A stretch of 64,000 bases of DNA from Streptomyces macrolidinus (GCF_023887685.1 NZ_JAMWMR010000026.1:1-64000); one strand, 5' to 3'. Counted from the stretch's first letter, positions 1 through 8,296 are shown. Notes: generated from the letters alone by a model not told the origin. A program made the numbers and translations.

Positions 1-65
1 CCGGATCATCAGTTCCGGAGTGATCCAACCACCTCGAAGATCATTTCGTTAGGAGTTCTAAGAGC

Positions 66-79
66 ACACGTTTACGTGT
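66..79. promoter_or_regulatory. Inverted repeat ACACG-N4-CGTGT
   Basis: A perfect 5-bp inverted repeat (ACACG, ttta, CGTGT) lies about 100 bp upstream of the LysE-type exporter. It could be an operator, but no regulator gene is adjacent within the window. Seen directly; the function is a guess. Confidence 0.25.
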
Positions 80-148
80 ACGACGACAACCGCTCACTGG
101 CGCGCTCCGCGGGGGGCTGTCCGTCTCGTCCCGCGAAACGTGGATTCC

Positions 149-174
149 GAGTGTCGTACCCCCGTGCGACACTC
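149..174. promoter_or_regulatory. Inverted repeat before LysE-type exporter
   Basis: GAGTGTCG at 149-156 is repeated inverted as CGACACTC at 167-174, and the exporter start codon follows 6 nt later. The position suits an operator or an mRNA hairpin covering the initiation region. There is no clear Shine-Dalgarno sequence before that start. Confidence 0.35.
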
Positions 175-180
175 CTCTCC

Positions 181-834
181 ATGTTCGGCGTCATCGACCT
201 CCCCACCTACCTGGCGGGCCTTGTTCTCATCATCCTGCTCCCCGGGCCCAACTCCCTGTACGTCCTCTCGGTAGCCGCCCGGCGCGGGGTGCGGGCCGGG
301 TATACGGCCGCGGCCGGGGTCTGGTGCGGGGACACCGTGCTGATGACGCTGTCCGCGGCCGGAGTCGCCTCGCTGCTCAAGACGAACGCCGTGCTGTTCG
401 GGATCGTGAAGTACGCGGGGGCCGGCTATCTGACGTGGCTCGCGATCGGCATGATGCGGGCCGCGTGGGGGATGTGGCGGGCGCGGCGGGAGCAGACCGT
501 GACGGAGGGTCCGGCCGCCGACGCCGTCGGCTCGGAGCGGCCCTACCGCCGTGCGTTCGTCGTCAGCCTGTTCAACCCCAAGGCCATCCTCTTTTTCGTG
601 GCCTTCTTCGTTCAGTTCGTTGACCCGGGCTATGCCTACCCCGCGCTCTCCTTCGTCGTCCTCGGCGCCTTCGCCCAGGCCGCCAGCTTCCTCTACCTCA
701 CGGCCCTCATATTCAGCGGGACCCGCCTCGCGGCGGCCTTCCGTCGGCGCAAGCGGCTGTCGGCGGGGGCGACGTCGGCCGCGGGCGCCCTCTTCCTGGG
801 CTTCGCGGTGAAGCTGTCGCTCGCGAGCGCGTAG
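181..834 (+). CDS. LysE/RhtB family amino-acid exporter
   Basis: Integral membrane protein of 217 aa, the usual length for LysE/RhtB efflux proteins, which export amino acids or related small molecules. The family PGPN motif sits at residues 21-24 inside the first hydrophobic segment, and about five or six membrane helices follow, with a charged cytoplasmic loop near residues 100-125. I chose the ATG at 181 because the protein begins MFGVIDLPTYLAG, typical of the family; the frame stays open upstream to about 76, but that stretch is not conserved-looking. No purine-rich ribosome site precedes the ATG, and a hairpin lies just upstream. The substrate cannot be read from the sequence. The gene stands alone, convergent with the next one. 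Confidence 0.85.
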   Translation: MFGVIDLPTYLAGLVLIILLPGPNSLYVLSVAARRGVRAGYTAAAGVWCGDTVLMTLSAAGVASLLKTNAVLFGIVKYAGAGYLTWLAIGMMRAAWGMWRARREQTVTEGPAADAVGSERPYRRAFVVSLFNPKAILFFVAFFVQFVDPGYAYPALSFVVLGAFAQAASFLYLTALIFSGTRLAAAFRRRKRLSAGATSAAGALFLGFAVKLSLASA

Positions 835-862
835 CCGCGGCCGGTGTGCGCCCCGCCCGTCC

Positions 863-2209
863 TCAGCCGCGTGCCACCCTGCGCCTGAGCGCGCGGGCCC
901 GGCGTGCGACCCGGCGCGCGGTGGAGTTGCGGGGGAGGAACGCCAGCCGGTCCGGGAGGCCGCCCGGCAGGCCGAGCGCGGTGAGCCGACGGCGCTTGAA
1001 GTAGCGCTGGGTGCCGGGGCCGTAGTGCTCGGCGAGGAAGCGTTGCGCCGCCGGGCGCAGGCCGGGGTAGATCTGCGGCTGCATGGTGAAGCCGACCGCG
1101 GTGAGCAGACCGGCCGGCGGCTCGGCGGCCAGGGCCCCGCCTCCTGACGCACCCTTCGGGTCGCCCTCCAGATCGGGCAGCAGCGCGTCGGTCAGGGTGA
1201 CCGGTACGCGGTTGCTGTTCTGGTAGGGCGTCAGCCGCTCCAGGAGAGCCTCGGTGCCCACGCGGGCGACCGGGAGGCCGTAGAACGCGGTGGCGGTGAA
1301 CAGCGCCGTGGAGAAGCAGCCGACCACCAGCGCGGGCCGTGCCCGCTCGAACAGCACCTCGGCGAGGACGGGCAGGTCCAGGACGGTGAGGTCCACGCCG
1401 AGTCGCTCGGCCTCGGCCTCCAGCGCACGGCTGTAGCGGGCCGGTGCGGTCGGGTGCGGCTTGAAGACGAGGGCGCGGTGCCCGCGGGCGACCGCGCCCC
1501 GCAGCATCCGCACATGCAGGTCCTCCTCTTCCTCGGGGGAGAGGATGTCCAGCGCGGACAGGTACTGGCCGAGCAGGACCGCGGGCCGCTCGGGCAGCGT
1601 CGGAAGCCGCGGCACGGCGTCGCCGAGCCGGTCGAGCACCTTCAGGAACGCGCCGGTCGGCACGATCCGCGCGGGCACGTCGAACTCGGTCAGCAGCAGC
1701 GGGGCCAGACCGGGCACCAGATCCAGGTGGAGCAGCCGCCGTACGCGCGTACCGATCAGCGGGTCGATCTTGTTGCGGGTGGGGCCGTAGCTCATCAGCC
1801 CGTCGGCATAGACGTCGATGGGCGCGTCGGTGAACGAGCGGGCGATGGCCAGGGCCGGGTTGACCTGGAGGGATTCCATCACCAGGGCCACCCGGTCGTC
1901 GCCCAGGTCCCACAGCAGCCGCAGATAGCGCTCGATCAGCGGGACGTCGTCGGAACGCGGGGACCAGGCTCCGGGGTGGAAGGGCCGGATGGCGTCGTTC
2001 CAGGACAGTACGGCATCGAAGTGGTCGCGCAGCGCGGCGAAGCCCGGCATCTCGTCGACGGCCGGGGCGGTCTCCGGCGTCGTGGCGTTGTTGCACACCA
2101 GCAGCAGGCGGCGCTCCGTGCCGGGGAAGCAGCCGGACTCGATCGCGGCGGCCAGCGTGGCGGCGCCGTACAGCGTCGAGGCGCAGAAGATCCGTGTGGT
2201 TCGGGACAT
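863..2209 (-). CDS. Polysialyltransferase-like glycosyltransferase
   Basis: A 448-aa cytoplasmic protein resembling bacterial alpha-2,8-polysialyltransferases (GT38/GT52-like fold), which polymerise CMP-activated nonulosonic acids. Visible family-type motifs are an acidic-Gly segment (VYADGLMSYG, mid N-terminal half), a His-Pro motif (VFKPHPT) and a Ser/Thr motif (CFSTALF) in the C-terminal half. The C-terminus is strongly basic, possibly for membrane contact. The ATG overlaps the stop of the upstream GT2 gene by one base, so the two are co-translated. With the CMP-sugar synthetase and NeuB-type genes on the other strand, it probably elongates a surface polymer such as teichulosonic acid. The exact sugar is not determinable here. 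Confidence 0.7.
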   Translation of the reverse strand: MSRTTRIFCASTLYGAATLAAAIESGCFPGTERRLLLVCNNATTPETAPAVDEMPGFAALRDHFDAVLSWNDAIRPFHPGAWSPRSDDVPLIERYLRLLWDLGDDRVALVMESLQVNPALAIARSFTDAPIDVYADGLMSYGPTRNKIDPLIGTRVRRLLHLDLVPGLAPLLLTEFDVPARIVPTGAFLKVLDRLGDAVPRLPTLPERPAVLLGQYLSALDILSPEEEEDLHVRMLRGAVARGHRALVFKPHPTAPARYSRALEAEAERLGVDLTVLDLPVLAEVLFERARPALVVGCFSTALFTATAFYGLPVARVGTEALLERLTPYQNSNRVPVTLTDALLPDLEGDPKGASGGGALAAEPPAGLLTAVGFTMQPQIYPGLRPAAQRFLAEHYGPGTQRYFKRRRLTALGLPGGLPDRLAFLPRNSTARRVARRARALRRRVARG

Positions 2210-3279
2210 CAGGCGGCCACCTTCGGAGTGGTGCCCCGACGGCGCAGCCTGCGCAGCCGGGAGGCGCGGGCCAGGTCCATGGTGTCGAGGACGTCGGTGA
2301 GCAGGTCCTGCGGCATACGTGCCATCGCCGCGCCGCTCATCGTGCGGAACTGCCGGGCCACGCCCGGCTCGAACTTGTCGATCTCCGCCAGGTGATGGGC
2401 GATGATCGCGCAGTACGTGCGCACCGCCTTCGGCAGCAGCCGGTCGGCCTCGGGGTCGGCCGCGGTCTCCTCGATCACCTGGTCGAAGGCGCGGATGAAG
2501 TCGAGCTGGCGCACATCGCCGATCTGGGTGAGCGACGTGGCCACCCCGCGCCGGTAGAAGACGCCCAGCAGGCTCAGTACGGCGAACGACTCCGCCTCAC
2601 GGTGCAGCTTCCATATCCACGGCCGGTCCTCGGCGGTGCGCAGATCGGCGTCGAAGTGCAGCAGCCCCTTCTCGAGCAGGCGCCGGTGATACGCGCCGGC
2701 CCAGGAGTAGGGGTAGTCGACCGCGGTCGAGCGTTCGGCGGGAAGGATCGCCTCGCGCGGGTTCAGCACCTCCCCACGCGGTCCCAGAGGCACCCGGTGC
2801 ACGGTACGGGCGCGGGCGGTCGCCTGCACATGATCGGTCCGTACGAAGTCGCAGCCCAGCTCCTCGATGGCCGTCACGAGCCGGCCGAGATAGCCCGGGG
2901 CCAGCCAGTCGTCGCCGTCCAGGAACGTCAGGTATTCGCCCCGCGCCACATCCAGGCCGCTGTTGCGCGCGGCGGCTATCCCGCCATTCTCGTTTCGGCG
3001 GATAAAACGTACCGAGGCGACCTGGGAAAGGTCCTCGGCCGCCCGCTCGACAATGGCCGGTGTCTCGTCCTGTGAATGGTCGTCGACCAGGATGAATTCG
3101 AATTCCGACCGGGCGTTGAGGCGAAGGCTCCGCAGCGTGTCCGACGCATAGCGCTGCACGTTGCAGAAGGGAACGATCACGGAAAGTTTGGGCACCTGGG
3201 GGAGCTTAGGGGGCCGCCCGTCCGGTGAACTGTCCGGTGAGCCTACGAAGAGTGAACTCGACGTGTCGAATCGGTGCAC
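2209..3279 (-). CDS. GT2 family glycosyltransferase
   Basis: A 356-aa GT-A fold transferase. The nucleotide-sugar domain begins near residue 32 (KLSVIVPFCN), followed by the LVDDHSQDET segment and the DxD-like FLDGDDW around residue 120. The C-terminal half is alpha-helical and ends in a basic tail. The start is taken as GTG at 3279; another GTG at 3195, immediately before the GT-A core, is possible, but neither has a strong ribosome site. It is the first gene of a leftward pair with the polysialyltransferase-like gene and is divergent from the nonulosonic-acid genes. It likely adds a sugar to the polymer or its linker. Confidence 0.78.
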   Translation of the reverse strand: MHRFDTSSSLFVGSPDSSPDGRPPKLPQVPKLSVIVPFCNVQRYASDTLRSLRLNARSEFEFILVDDHSQDETPAIVERAAEDLSQVASVRFIRRNENGGIAAARNSGLDVARGEYLTFLDGDDWLAPGYLGRLVTAIEELGCDFVRTDHVQATARARTVHRVPLGPRGEVLNPREAILPAERSTAVDYPYSWAGAYHRRLLEKGLLHFDADLRTAEDRPWIWKLHREAESFAVLSLLGVFYRRGVATSLTQIGDVRQLDFIRAFDQVIEETAADPEADRLLPKAVRTYCAIIAHHLAEIDKFEPGVARQFRTMSGAAMARMPQDLLTDVLDTMDLARASRLRRLRRRGTTPKVAA

Positions 3280-3343
3280 CCCGCGCGCATTCCGCTCCGC
3301 GGCGGGCCAGTTCGCCTCTCGGTGCGCCGCTGTTAACTGATTG

Positions 3344-3383
3344 TTGAATCGGGGTTGGCTCCGTCCTAGGAATTGATTCCTAG
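3344..3383 (+). promoter_or_regulatory. Sigma70-type promoter with palindromic -10 region
   Basis: TTGAAT at 3344-3349 and TAGGAA at 3367-3372 are separated by exactly 17 bp, close to the TTGACA/TAGGAT pattern of the housekeeping sigma factor. The -10 box lies inside a perfect inverted repeat, CTAGGAAT-TG-ATTCCTAG, at 3366-3383. A transcript would start near 3379, about 16 nt before the GTG start of the rightward gene. A protein bound to the palindrome would block the promoter. Confidence 0.5.
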
Positions 3384-3394
3384 CGTCTTGAACC

Positions 3395-4747
3395 GTGCCA
3401 GCCAGTCATACGAAGCCCCTGCGGATCGCCGTGCTCGCGGACTCCGACACCCGATGGAAATGGGGTGCGCTGACCGCGAACCGTCTCACCGCGGACCCGG
3501 ACGCCGAGCCGCGCGAGAGCGTGTCCGGTGCCCCCGTCCTGGACGGCTTCCTCCTGCGAGGCCGCGCCACCCCCACCACCCGCCAGCTCGACGAGGTCGG
3601 TGTCCGCGCGGACTCCCTGCGCGAGGTCACCGCCACCGAGTTCCTGCACACGATGACGAAGGAGCCGTACGACCTCCTCGTCCTCGCCCTGGTCGGCGGG
3701 GGAGTCCAGGCCGTGCTGCACGGCCTCGCCCACGCCTGGCAGGGGCGGACCCGGCGCCCCGTCGTCGTCACCGGCTATGTCGGCGTCGTCTACGAGAAGC
3801 TCGCCGACGGCCTGCTGCTGCGGCACGGCGCGGACCTCGTCCTCGCCAACTCCCGCCAGGACGCCGACCGCTTCCGGGACGTCTACGAAGGCGTGGGCGC
3901 CGACGCCTCGTCGGTGACCGAGGTGGCGCTGCCCTTCCTCGGCGGCGCGCCCTACGAGAAGAAGGACCCCTACACGGTCGTCTTCGCCGCACAGCCCTCC
4001 GTGCCGGACAACCGCAGGGACCGTACGTATCTGCTGGACCGGCTGATCCGGCACGCGCGCCGGCACCCCGAGCGCGAGGTACTGCTCAAGCTCCGCTCCC
4101 AGCCGGGCGAACACACCACCCATATCGAGGAGTTGCCCTACCAGAAGCTCGCCCGGCAACCGGATCTGCCCGCCAACTTCCGCCTGGTGTACGGGAACAT
4201 GGGCGAGGTCCTCGACCGTACCGACCTGCTGGTCACGGTCAGTTCGACCGCCGCCCTGGAGTCGCTGCACCGCGGTGTCCCCACCGTCGTCCTGACCGAC
4301 CTCGGGGTGCGGGAGGCGCTCGGCAACCACCACTTCGTGGGCTCCGGCTGCCTGGCCTCCTGGGACCAACTCGACGCCGGACACGAGCCGTTGCCGGACC
4401 CGTGGTGGGTGGCCCGGCAGGGCGTCGCGGCTGGGGGTCCCCACTCTGGGGGAGGCTCGCACGCCGCCGCCTTCGACGAGGCGCGCGCCCGGATCGCCGG
4501 ACTGCTCGCCGCCGCCGAACTCCCGCCGCTGCGGCCCTACTACACCCCCGTCACCGCGCCCGGCTATCTGCCCGGCATCCTCGCCCGCCACCATCTCGCC
4601 CCGGACGGCAGCCCGTTGCCGGGCGCGCCGACCGCCGACCACGCGCCCGGCCCGGTGCGCCGGATCGTCCGCCGCGCCGCGCGGGGCGCCTACCGCCATG
4701 GCGTGCAGCGCGTGGCGCCCATGATCCGGCGGATGGGCGAGCTGTGA
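3395..4747 (+). CDS. DUF6716-type putative glycosyltransferase
   Basis: A 450-aa protein that I recognise only as a Streptomyces DUF6716-like putative transferase. The segment TVSSTAALE near residues 280-288 resembles the nucleotide-sugar contact region of GT-B polysialyl- and CDP-glycerol-type transferases, and the N-terminus has a Rossmann-like strand (IAVLADSD). Residues around 345-360 (Gly/Ser/His-rich) are encoded by a palindromic GC-rich element resembling a common Streptomyces dispersed repeat, apparently inserted in frame. The GTG start at 3395 follows the promoter closely and lacks a ribosome site. It is first in a rightward operon with the CMP-sugar synthetase, NeuB-type synthase and second polysialyltransferase-like gene. 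The function is inferred from context. Confidence 0.65.
   Translation: MPASHTKPLRIAVLADSDTRWKWGALTANRLTADPDAEPRESVSGAPVLDGFLLRGRATPTTRQLDEVGVRADSLREVTATEFLHTMTKEPYDLLVLALVGGGVQAVLHGLAHAWQGRTRRPVVVTGYVGVVYEKLADGLLLRHGADLVLANSRQDADRFRDVYEGVGADASSVTEVALPFLGGAPYEKKDPYTVVFAAQPSVPDNRRDRTYLLDRLIRHARRHPEREVLLKLRSQPGEHTTHIEELPYQKLARQPDLPANFRLVYGNMGEVLDRTDLLVTVSSTAALESLHRGVPTVVLTDLGVREALGNHHFVGSGCLASWDQLDAGHEPLPDPWWVARQGVAAGGPHSGGGSHAAAFDEARARIAGLLAAAELPPLRPYYTPVTAPGYLPGILARHHLAPDGSPLPGAPTADHAPGPVRRIVRRAARGAYRHGVQRVAPMIRRMGEL
4431..4459. repeat. GC-rich palindromic dispersed-type repeat inside a CDS
   Basis: This stretch begins with a palindromic TGGGGGTCCCCA-like core followed by CTGGGGGAGGCT. It resembles a GC-rich palindromic element I recall as common in Streptomyces genomes. 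It lies in frame within the DUF6716-type gene, adding a Gly/Ser/His-rich linker. Confidence 0.5.
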
Positions 4748-4791
4748 GCGGGACGAGCCCGACACCCGAAGAATTCCGAGGAGTTGACCTC

Positions 4792-6045
4792 ATGTCCGAC
4801 CCGGCAACGGGACAGGCGCCGCCGGTGCGCCGTGTGCTCGCGGTGATCCCCGCGCGCGGCGGTTCCAAGGGCGTGCCCGCGAAGAACCTCGCCCCGGTCG
4901 GCGGTGTGCCGCTGGTCGCCCGCGCGGTGCGCGAGTGCCGGGCCGCCCGGCTGGTCACCGACGTCGTGGTCTCCACCGACGACGCGGCGATCGCCGCCGC
5001 CGCCCGCGAGGCCGGAGCCGAGATCGTACGGCGGCCCGCCGCCATCGCCGGGGACACCGCCACCTCCGAGGACGCGGTCCTGCACGCCGTGGACGCCCAC
5101 GAGGCGCTGCACGGGACGCCGGTCGACGTGGTGCTGCTGGTCCAGTGCACCAGCCCGTTCCTCGTCAGCGAGGACATCGACGGGGTGGCCGCGGCCGTGG
5201 TCGAGAACGGCGCGGACACCGCGCTGACCGTGGCCCCCTTCCACGGCTTCCTCTGGCGCGCCGCGACCGCCGACGCCGCGACCGCCGACGCCTCGGCCGC
5301 CGGGGGCGGTCACGGCGTCAACCACGACAAGTCCTTCCGGCCGCGCCGCCAGGACCGCCCCGAGGACCTGCTGGAGACCGGCGCCGCGTACGCCATGGAC
5401 GCCGCCGGGCTGCGCGCGCACCGGCACCGCTTCTTCGGCCGTACCGACCTCGTGCGCACCGACCCGGCCCGGGTGCTGGAGATCGACGACCCGCACGAGC
5501 TGGCCCGCGCCCGCGCGCTGGCCCCGCTGTTCGACGCGCACCGGCCCGGCGCGCTCCCCACCCGCGCCGACCTCGACGCGGTCGTACTCGACTTCGACGG
5601 CACCCAGACCGACGACAGGGTGCTGATCGACTCCGACGGACGCGAGTTCGTCTCCGTGCACCGCGGGGACGGCCTCGGGATCGCCGCGCTGCGCCGCAGC
5701 GGCCTGGCGCTGCTGATCCTGTCCACGGAGCAGAACCCGGTCGTCGCCGCCAGGGCCCGCAAGCTGCGGATCCCGGTCCTGCACGGCATCGACCGCAAGG
5801 ACCTCGCACTGAAGCAGTGGTGCGAGGAGCAGGGCATCGCGCCCGAGCGCGTGCTCTACGTCGGCAACGACGTCAACGACCTCCCGTGCTTCGGCCTCGC
5901 CGGCTGGCCCGTGGCGGTCGCGAGCGCCCACGACGTCGTGCGCGGCGCCGCACGCGCGGTCACCACCGCCCCGGGTGGTGACGGCGCGATCCGAGAGATC
6001 GCCACCTGGATCCTCGGCCCTTCTCTCGACTCCCTCCACAGTTAA
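4792..6045 (+). CDS. CMP-nonulosonate synthetase fused to HAD phosphatase
   Basis: A 417-aa two-domain enzyme. Residues about 10-240 are a NeuA-type cytidylyltransferase with the signature ARGGSKGVPAKN, which activates a sialic-acid-like sugar with CTP. From about residue 260 there is a KdsC-like HAD phosphatase: DFDGT near 267-271 (nucleophile Asp267), a Lys in DRKDLAL, and GNDVNDL near 357-363. The fusion could dephosphorylate a nonulosonate-9-phosphate and then make its CMP ester. I chose the ATG at 4792 because CCGAGGAG precedes it by 9 nt; a longer open frame upstream is only a shadow of the neighbouring gene. A variable Ala/Gly-rich insert lies near residues 155-175. It is transcribed with the flanking polymer genes. 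Confidence 0.85.
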   Translation: MSDPATGQAPPVRRVLAVIPARGGSKGVPAKNLAPVGGVPLVARAVRECRAARLVTDVVVSTDDAAIAAAAREAGAEIVRRPAAIAGDTATSEDAVLHAVDAHEALHGTPVDVVLLVQCTSPFLVSEDIDGVAAAVVENGADTALTVAPFHGFLWRAATADAATADASAAGGGHGVNHDKSFRPRRQDRPEDLLETGAAYAMDAAGLRAHRHRFFGRTDLVRTDPARVLEIDDPHELARARALAPLFDAHRPGALPTRADLDAVVLDFDGTQTDDRVLIDSDGREFVSVHRGDGLGIAALRRSGLALLILSTEQNPVVAARARKLRIPVLHGIDRKDLALKQWCEEQGIAPERVLYVGNDVNDLPCFGLAGWPVAVASAHDVVRGAARAVTTAPGGDGAIREIATWILGPSLDSLHS

Positions 6046-6058
6046 GGAACTTCTTGCC

Positions 6059-6997
6059 ATGAGCACCAACTCCCGTCTCCGCCAGCTCGGTTCGCGTACG
6101 GCCGGCCCCGGTATGCCGGTGTACGTCTGCGGTGAGATCGGCATCAACCACAACGGCGAGCTGGAGAACGCCTTCGAGCTGATCGACGTGGCCGCCGAGG
6201 CCGGCTGCGACGCCGTCAAGTTCCAGAAGCGCACCCCCGAGATCTGCACCCCGCGCGACCAGTGGGACATCGAGCGCGACACCCCCTGGGGGCGGATGAC
6301 CTACATCGACTACCGCCACCGCGTGGAGTTCGGCGAGGACGAGTACCGGCAGATCGACGCGTACTGCAAGGAGAAGGGCATCGCCTGGTTCGCGTCCCCG
6401 TGGGACACCGAGGCGGTCGCCTTCCTGGAGAAGTTCGACGTGCCCGCGCACAAGGTGGCCTCCGCCTCCCTGACGGACGACGAGCTGCTGCACACCCTGC
6501 GCGCCACCGGCCGCACGATCATCCTGTCCACGGGTATGTCGACCCCGAAGCAGATCCGCCACGCGGTCGAGGTCCTCGGCTCGGACAACATCCTGCTCTG
6601 CCACGCCACGTCGACGTACCCGGCGAAGGGCGAGGAGCTGAACCTCCGCGTCATCAACACCCTCCAGGCCGAGTTCCCGAACGTCCCGATCGGCTACTCC
6701 GGCCACGAGACGGGTCTGCAGACCACGCTGGCCGCGGTCGCCCTCGGCGCCACCTTCGTCGAGCGCCACATCACCCTCGACCGCGCGATGTGGGGCTCCG
6801 ACCAGGCCGCGTCGGTGGAGCCGCAGGGCCTGCGGCGCCTGGTCCGCGACATCCGCACCATCGAGACCTCGCTGGGCGACGGCGTGAAGCGGGTCTACGA
6901 CTCCGAGCTGGGCCCGATGAAGAAGCTGCGCCGTGTCGCCGGTGCGGTCGTCGAGGCGGAGATCGCCGCGGCGGCCGGTGAGCCGGTGGCGGTCTGA
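6059..6997 (+). CDS. NeuB-type nonulosonic acid synthase, short form
   Basis: A 312-aa enzyme of the NeuB family, which condenses phosphoenolpyruvate with a hexose or its phosphate to give a nonulosonic acid. The TIM-barrel signatures are clear: CGEIGINHNG near residues 22-31, KFQKR, ASPWDTEAV, STGMST, CHATSTYP, GYSGHE and ERHITLDR. The chain stops soon after the barrel, where NeuB proteins of about 346 aa usually continue into a SAF (antifreeze-like) domain, so that domain appears absent. The ribosome site TAAGGAA overlaps the stop codon of the upstream gene, implying translational coupling. The product may be Kdn or another sialic-acid-like sugar; the sequence does not decide. Confidence 0.85.
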   Translation: MSTNSRLRQLGSRTAGPGMPVYVCGEIGINHNGELENAFELIDVAAEAGCDAVKFQKRTPEICTPRDQWDIERDTPWGRMTYIDYRHRVEFGEDEYRQIDAYCKEKGIAWFASPWDTEAVAFLEKFDVPAHKVASASLTDDELLHTLRATGRTIILSTGMSTPKQIRHAVEVLGSDNILLCHATSTYPAKGEELNLRVINTLQAEFPNVPIGYSGHETGLQTTLAAVALGATFVERHITLDRAMWGSDQAASVEPQGLRRLVRDIRTIETSLGDGVKRVYDSELGPMKKLRRVAGAVVEAEIAAAAGEPVAV

Positions 6998-7044
6998 CGG
7001 TCCGCCCGCCCCCTCATCGCCCGAAAGGCAACGGTCGTACGACC

Positions 7045-8148
7045 ATGAGTCCCCGTGTCGGGCCGACCGGCCCCACCTCCACGCTCGCCTTCGTCGAGAG
7101 CCCCGTCCAGCTTCTGAACGTGCTGGAGTGGGCGCACACCCGGGCAGACACCCGGGCGCCAGGAGCCGCCGGCCCGGCCGGGGACCCCCTGACCCTGGTG
7201 GTGCTGTCGCCCACCGACCCCATGACCCGGGGTCAACTGCGCCGCATGGCCGAACTCGCGCGCGGCGAGGGCCACGAGGTGCGCTGGGAGGAGGCGCGCG
7301 GGGGCGCCACGGCCCCGTTCCGGACGATCGGCGGCCTGGCGCCCCTGCTGCGCGAGGCCGCGCGGATCGTCATCGGCGACCCGTTCTCCCGCTACGTACA
7401 GCTCCTGCTGACCATCACCCCGGCGCCGGACCTCGTCGTCGTGGACGACGGCACCGCGACCATGGAGTTCGTGGCGCAGCTCGCGCGGGGCGAGCGGCTG
7501 GTGCGCTGGCATCGGCGCGGCAGCCGCCCGGGACCCCGCGATCTGCTCTTCGCCCCGGTCTCCGGCGCGGCCCGGCGCCGCCTCACGCCGTCCGAGCGGC
7601 GCGGCGTCGAGGTGTTCTCCGCCATGCCGATCGAGGCGGCCCCCGACGGCGTCCGTCTCACCGTCAACGACTTCGCCTGGACCCGCGCCCGCTTCGGCCC
7701 GCCCCGCGTCGCGCGCGGCGCCGACCTGGTGGGCACCTCCTTGGTGGAGACCGGGGTGGTCGACCCGGACCGCTATCTCGAAGCAGTCCGCTCCCTGGCC
7801 CGCACCCACGGCGTCGCCCGCTACTTCGCCCACCGCCGCGAAAGCTCCGAGAAGCTGCACCGGCTGGCCGTCGAGACCGGCCTGGAGGTGGTCCGCCCGG
7901 ACCTGCCCCTGGAACTGATCGCCCGCCGGGGCCCCATCGGCCGTACGATCCTGAGCTTCCCGTCGACGGTCGTCCACACCCTGCCCCTGGCCCTGACCGG
8001 CACGGGGGTACGCGTCGCGGTCTGCGACATCGACCCGACCTGGCTCACCGACACAGCCTCCCCCCGAGCCGAGGGCTTCCTGGCGGGGGTGACGGGCACG
8101 GCCCGAGACGCCCACCGGCTGCGGTCGGTGACGCCGGGGACGGCGTGA
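7045..8148 (+). CDS. Polysialyltransferase-family protein
   Basis: A 367-aa protein resembling alpha-2,8-polysialyltransferase family proteins. It opens with a Rossmann strand (LAFVESPVQLLN), has an acidic-Gly motif VVDDGT near residues 133-137 and a C-terminal SFPSTVVHT segment like the family Ser/Thr motif. A His-Arg-Arg motif (YFAHRRES) may replace the His-Pro motif. It is the last gene of the rightward nonulosonic-acid operon, 47 nt after the NeuB-type gene. I infer that it and the 863-2209 product make or branch the same polymer. No signal peptide or membrane helix is seen. Confidence 0.7.
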   Translation: MSPRVGPTGPTSTLAFVESPVQLLNVLEWAHTRADTRAPGAAGPAGDPLTLVVLSPTDPMTRGQLRRMAELARGEGHEVRWEEARGGATAPFRTIGGLAPLLREAARIVIGDPFSRYVQLLLTITPAPDLVVVDDGTATMEFVAQLARGERLVRWHRRGSRPGPRDLLFAPVSGAARRRLTPSERRGVEVFSAMPIEAAPDGVRLTVNDFAWTRARFGPPRVARGADLVGTSLVETGVVDPDRYLEAVRSLARTHGVARYFAHRRESSEKLHRLAVETGLEVVRPDLPLELIARRGPIGRTILSFPSTVVHTLPLALTGTGVRVAVCDIDPTWLTDTASPRAEGFLAGVTGTARDAHRLRSVTPGTA

Positions 8149-8164
8149 CGGCGTAGGGGGAGAC

Positions 8165-8190
8165 AGGGGTAAAGAAAGGCCCCTACCCCT
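8165..8190 (+). terminator. Possible terminator after the nonulosonate operon
   Basis: AGGGGTA at 8165-8171 pairs with TACCCCT at 8184-8190, followed by TT. The hairpin is short and lies about 16 nt after the operon's last stop codon. Confidence 0.4.
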
Positions 8191-8296
8191 TTGCGCGTCT
8201 CACCATGCGGGCGCGTGCCCGGATTCTTACATCAATCCGGCTGAACTTTTCTTGATCGCCCGGCAGTTGATCCCCCTCAGGCCTACCCTTCAAAGG

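Noticed and set aside
3373..4791. An 890-residue open frame giving a large fusion protein ahead of the CMP-sugar synthetase
   Set aside because: The upstream part is an Arg/Pro-rich shadow of the DUF6716 gene; the real start has a good ribosome site at 4792.
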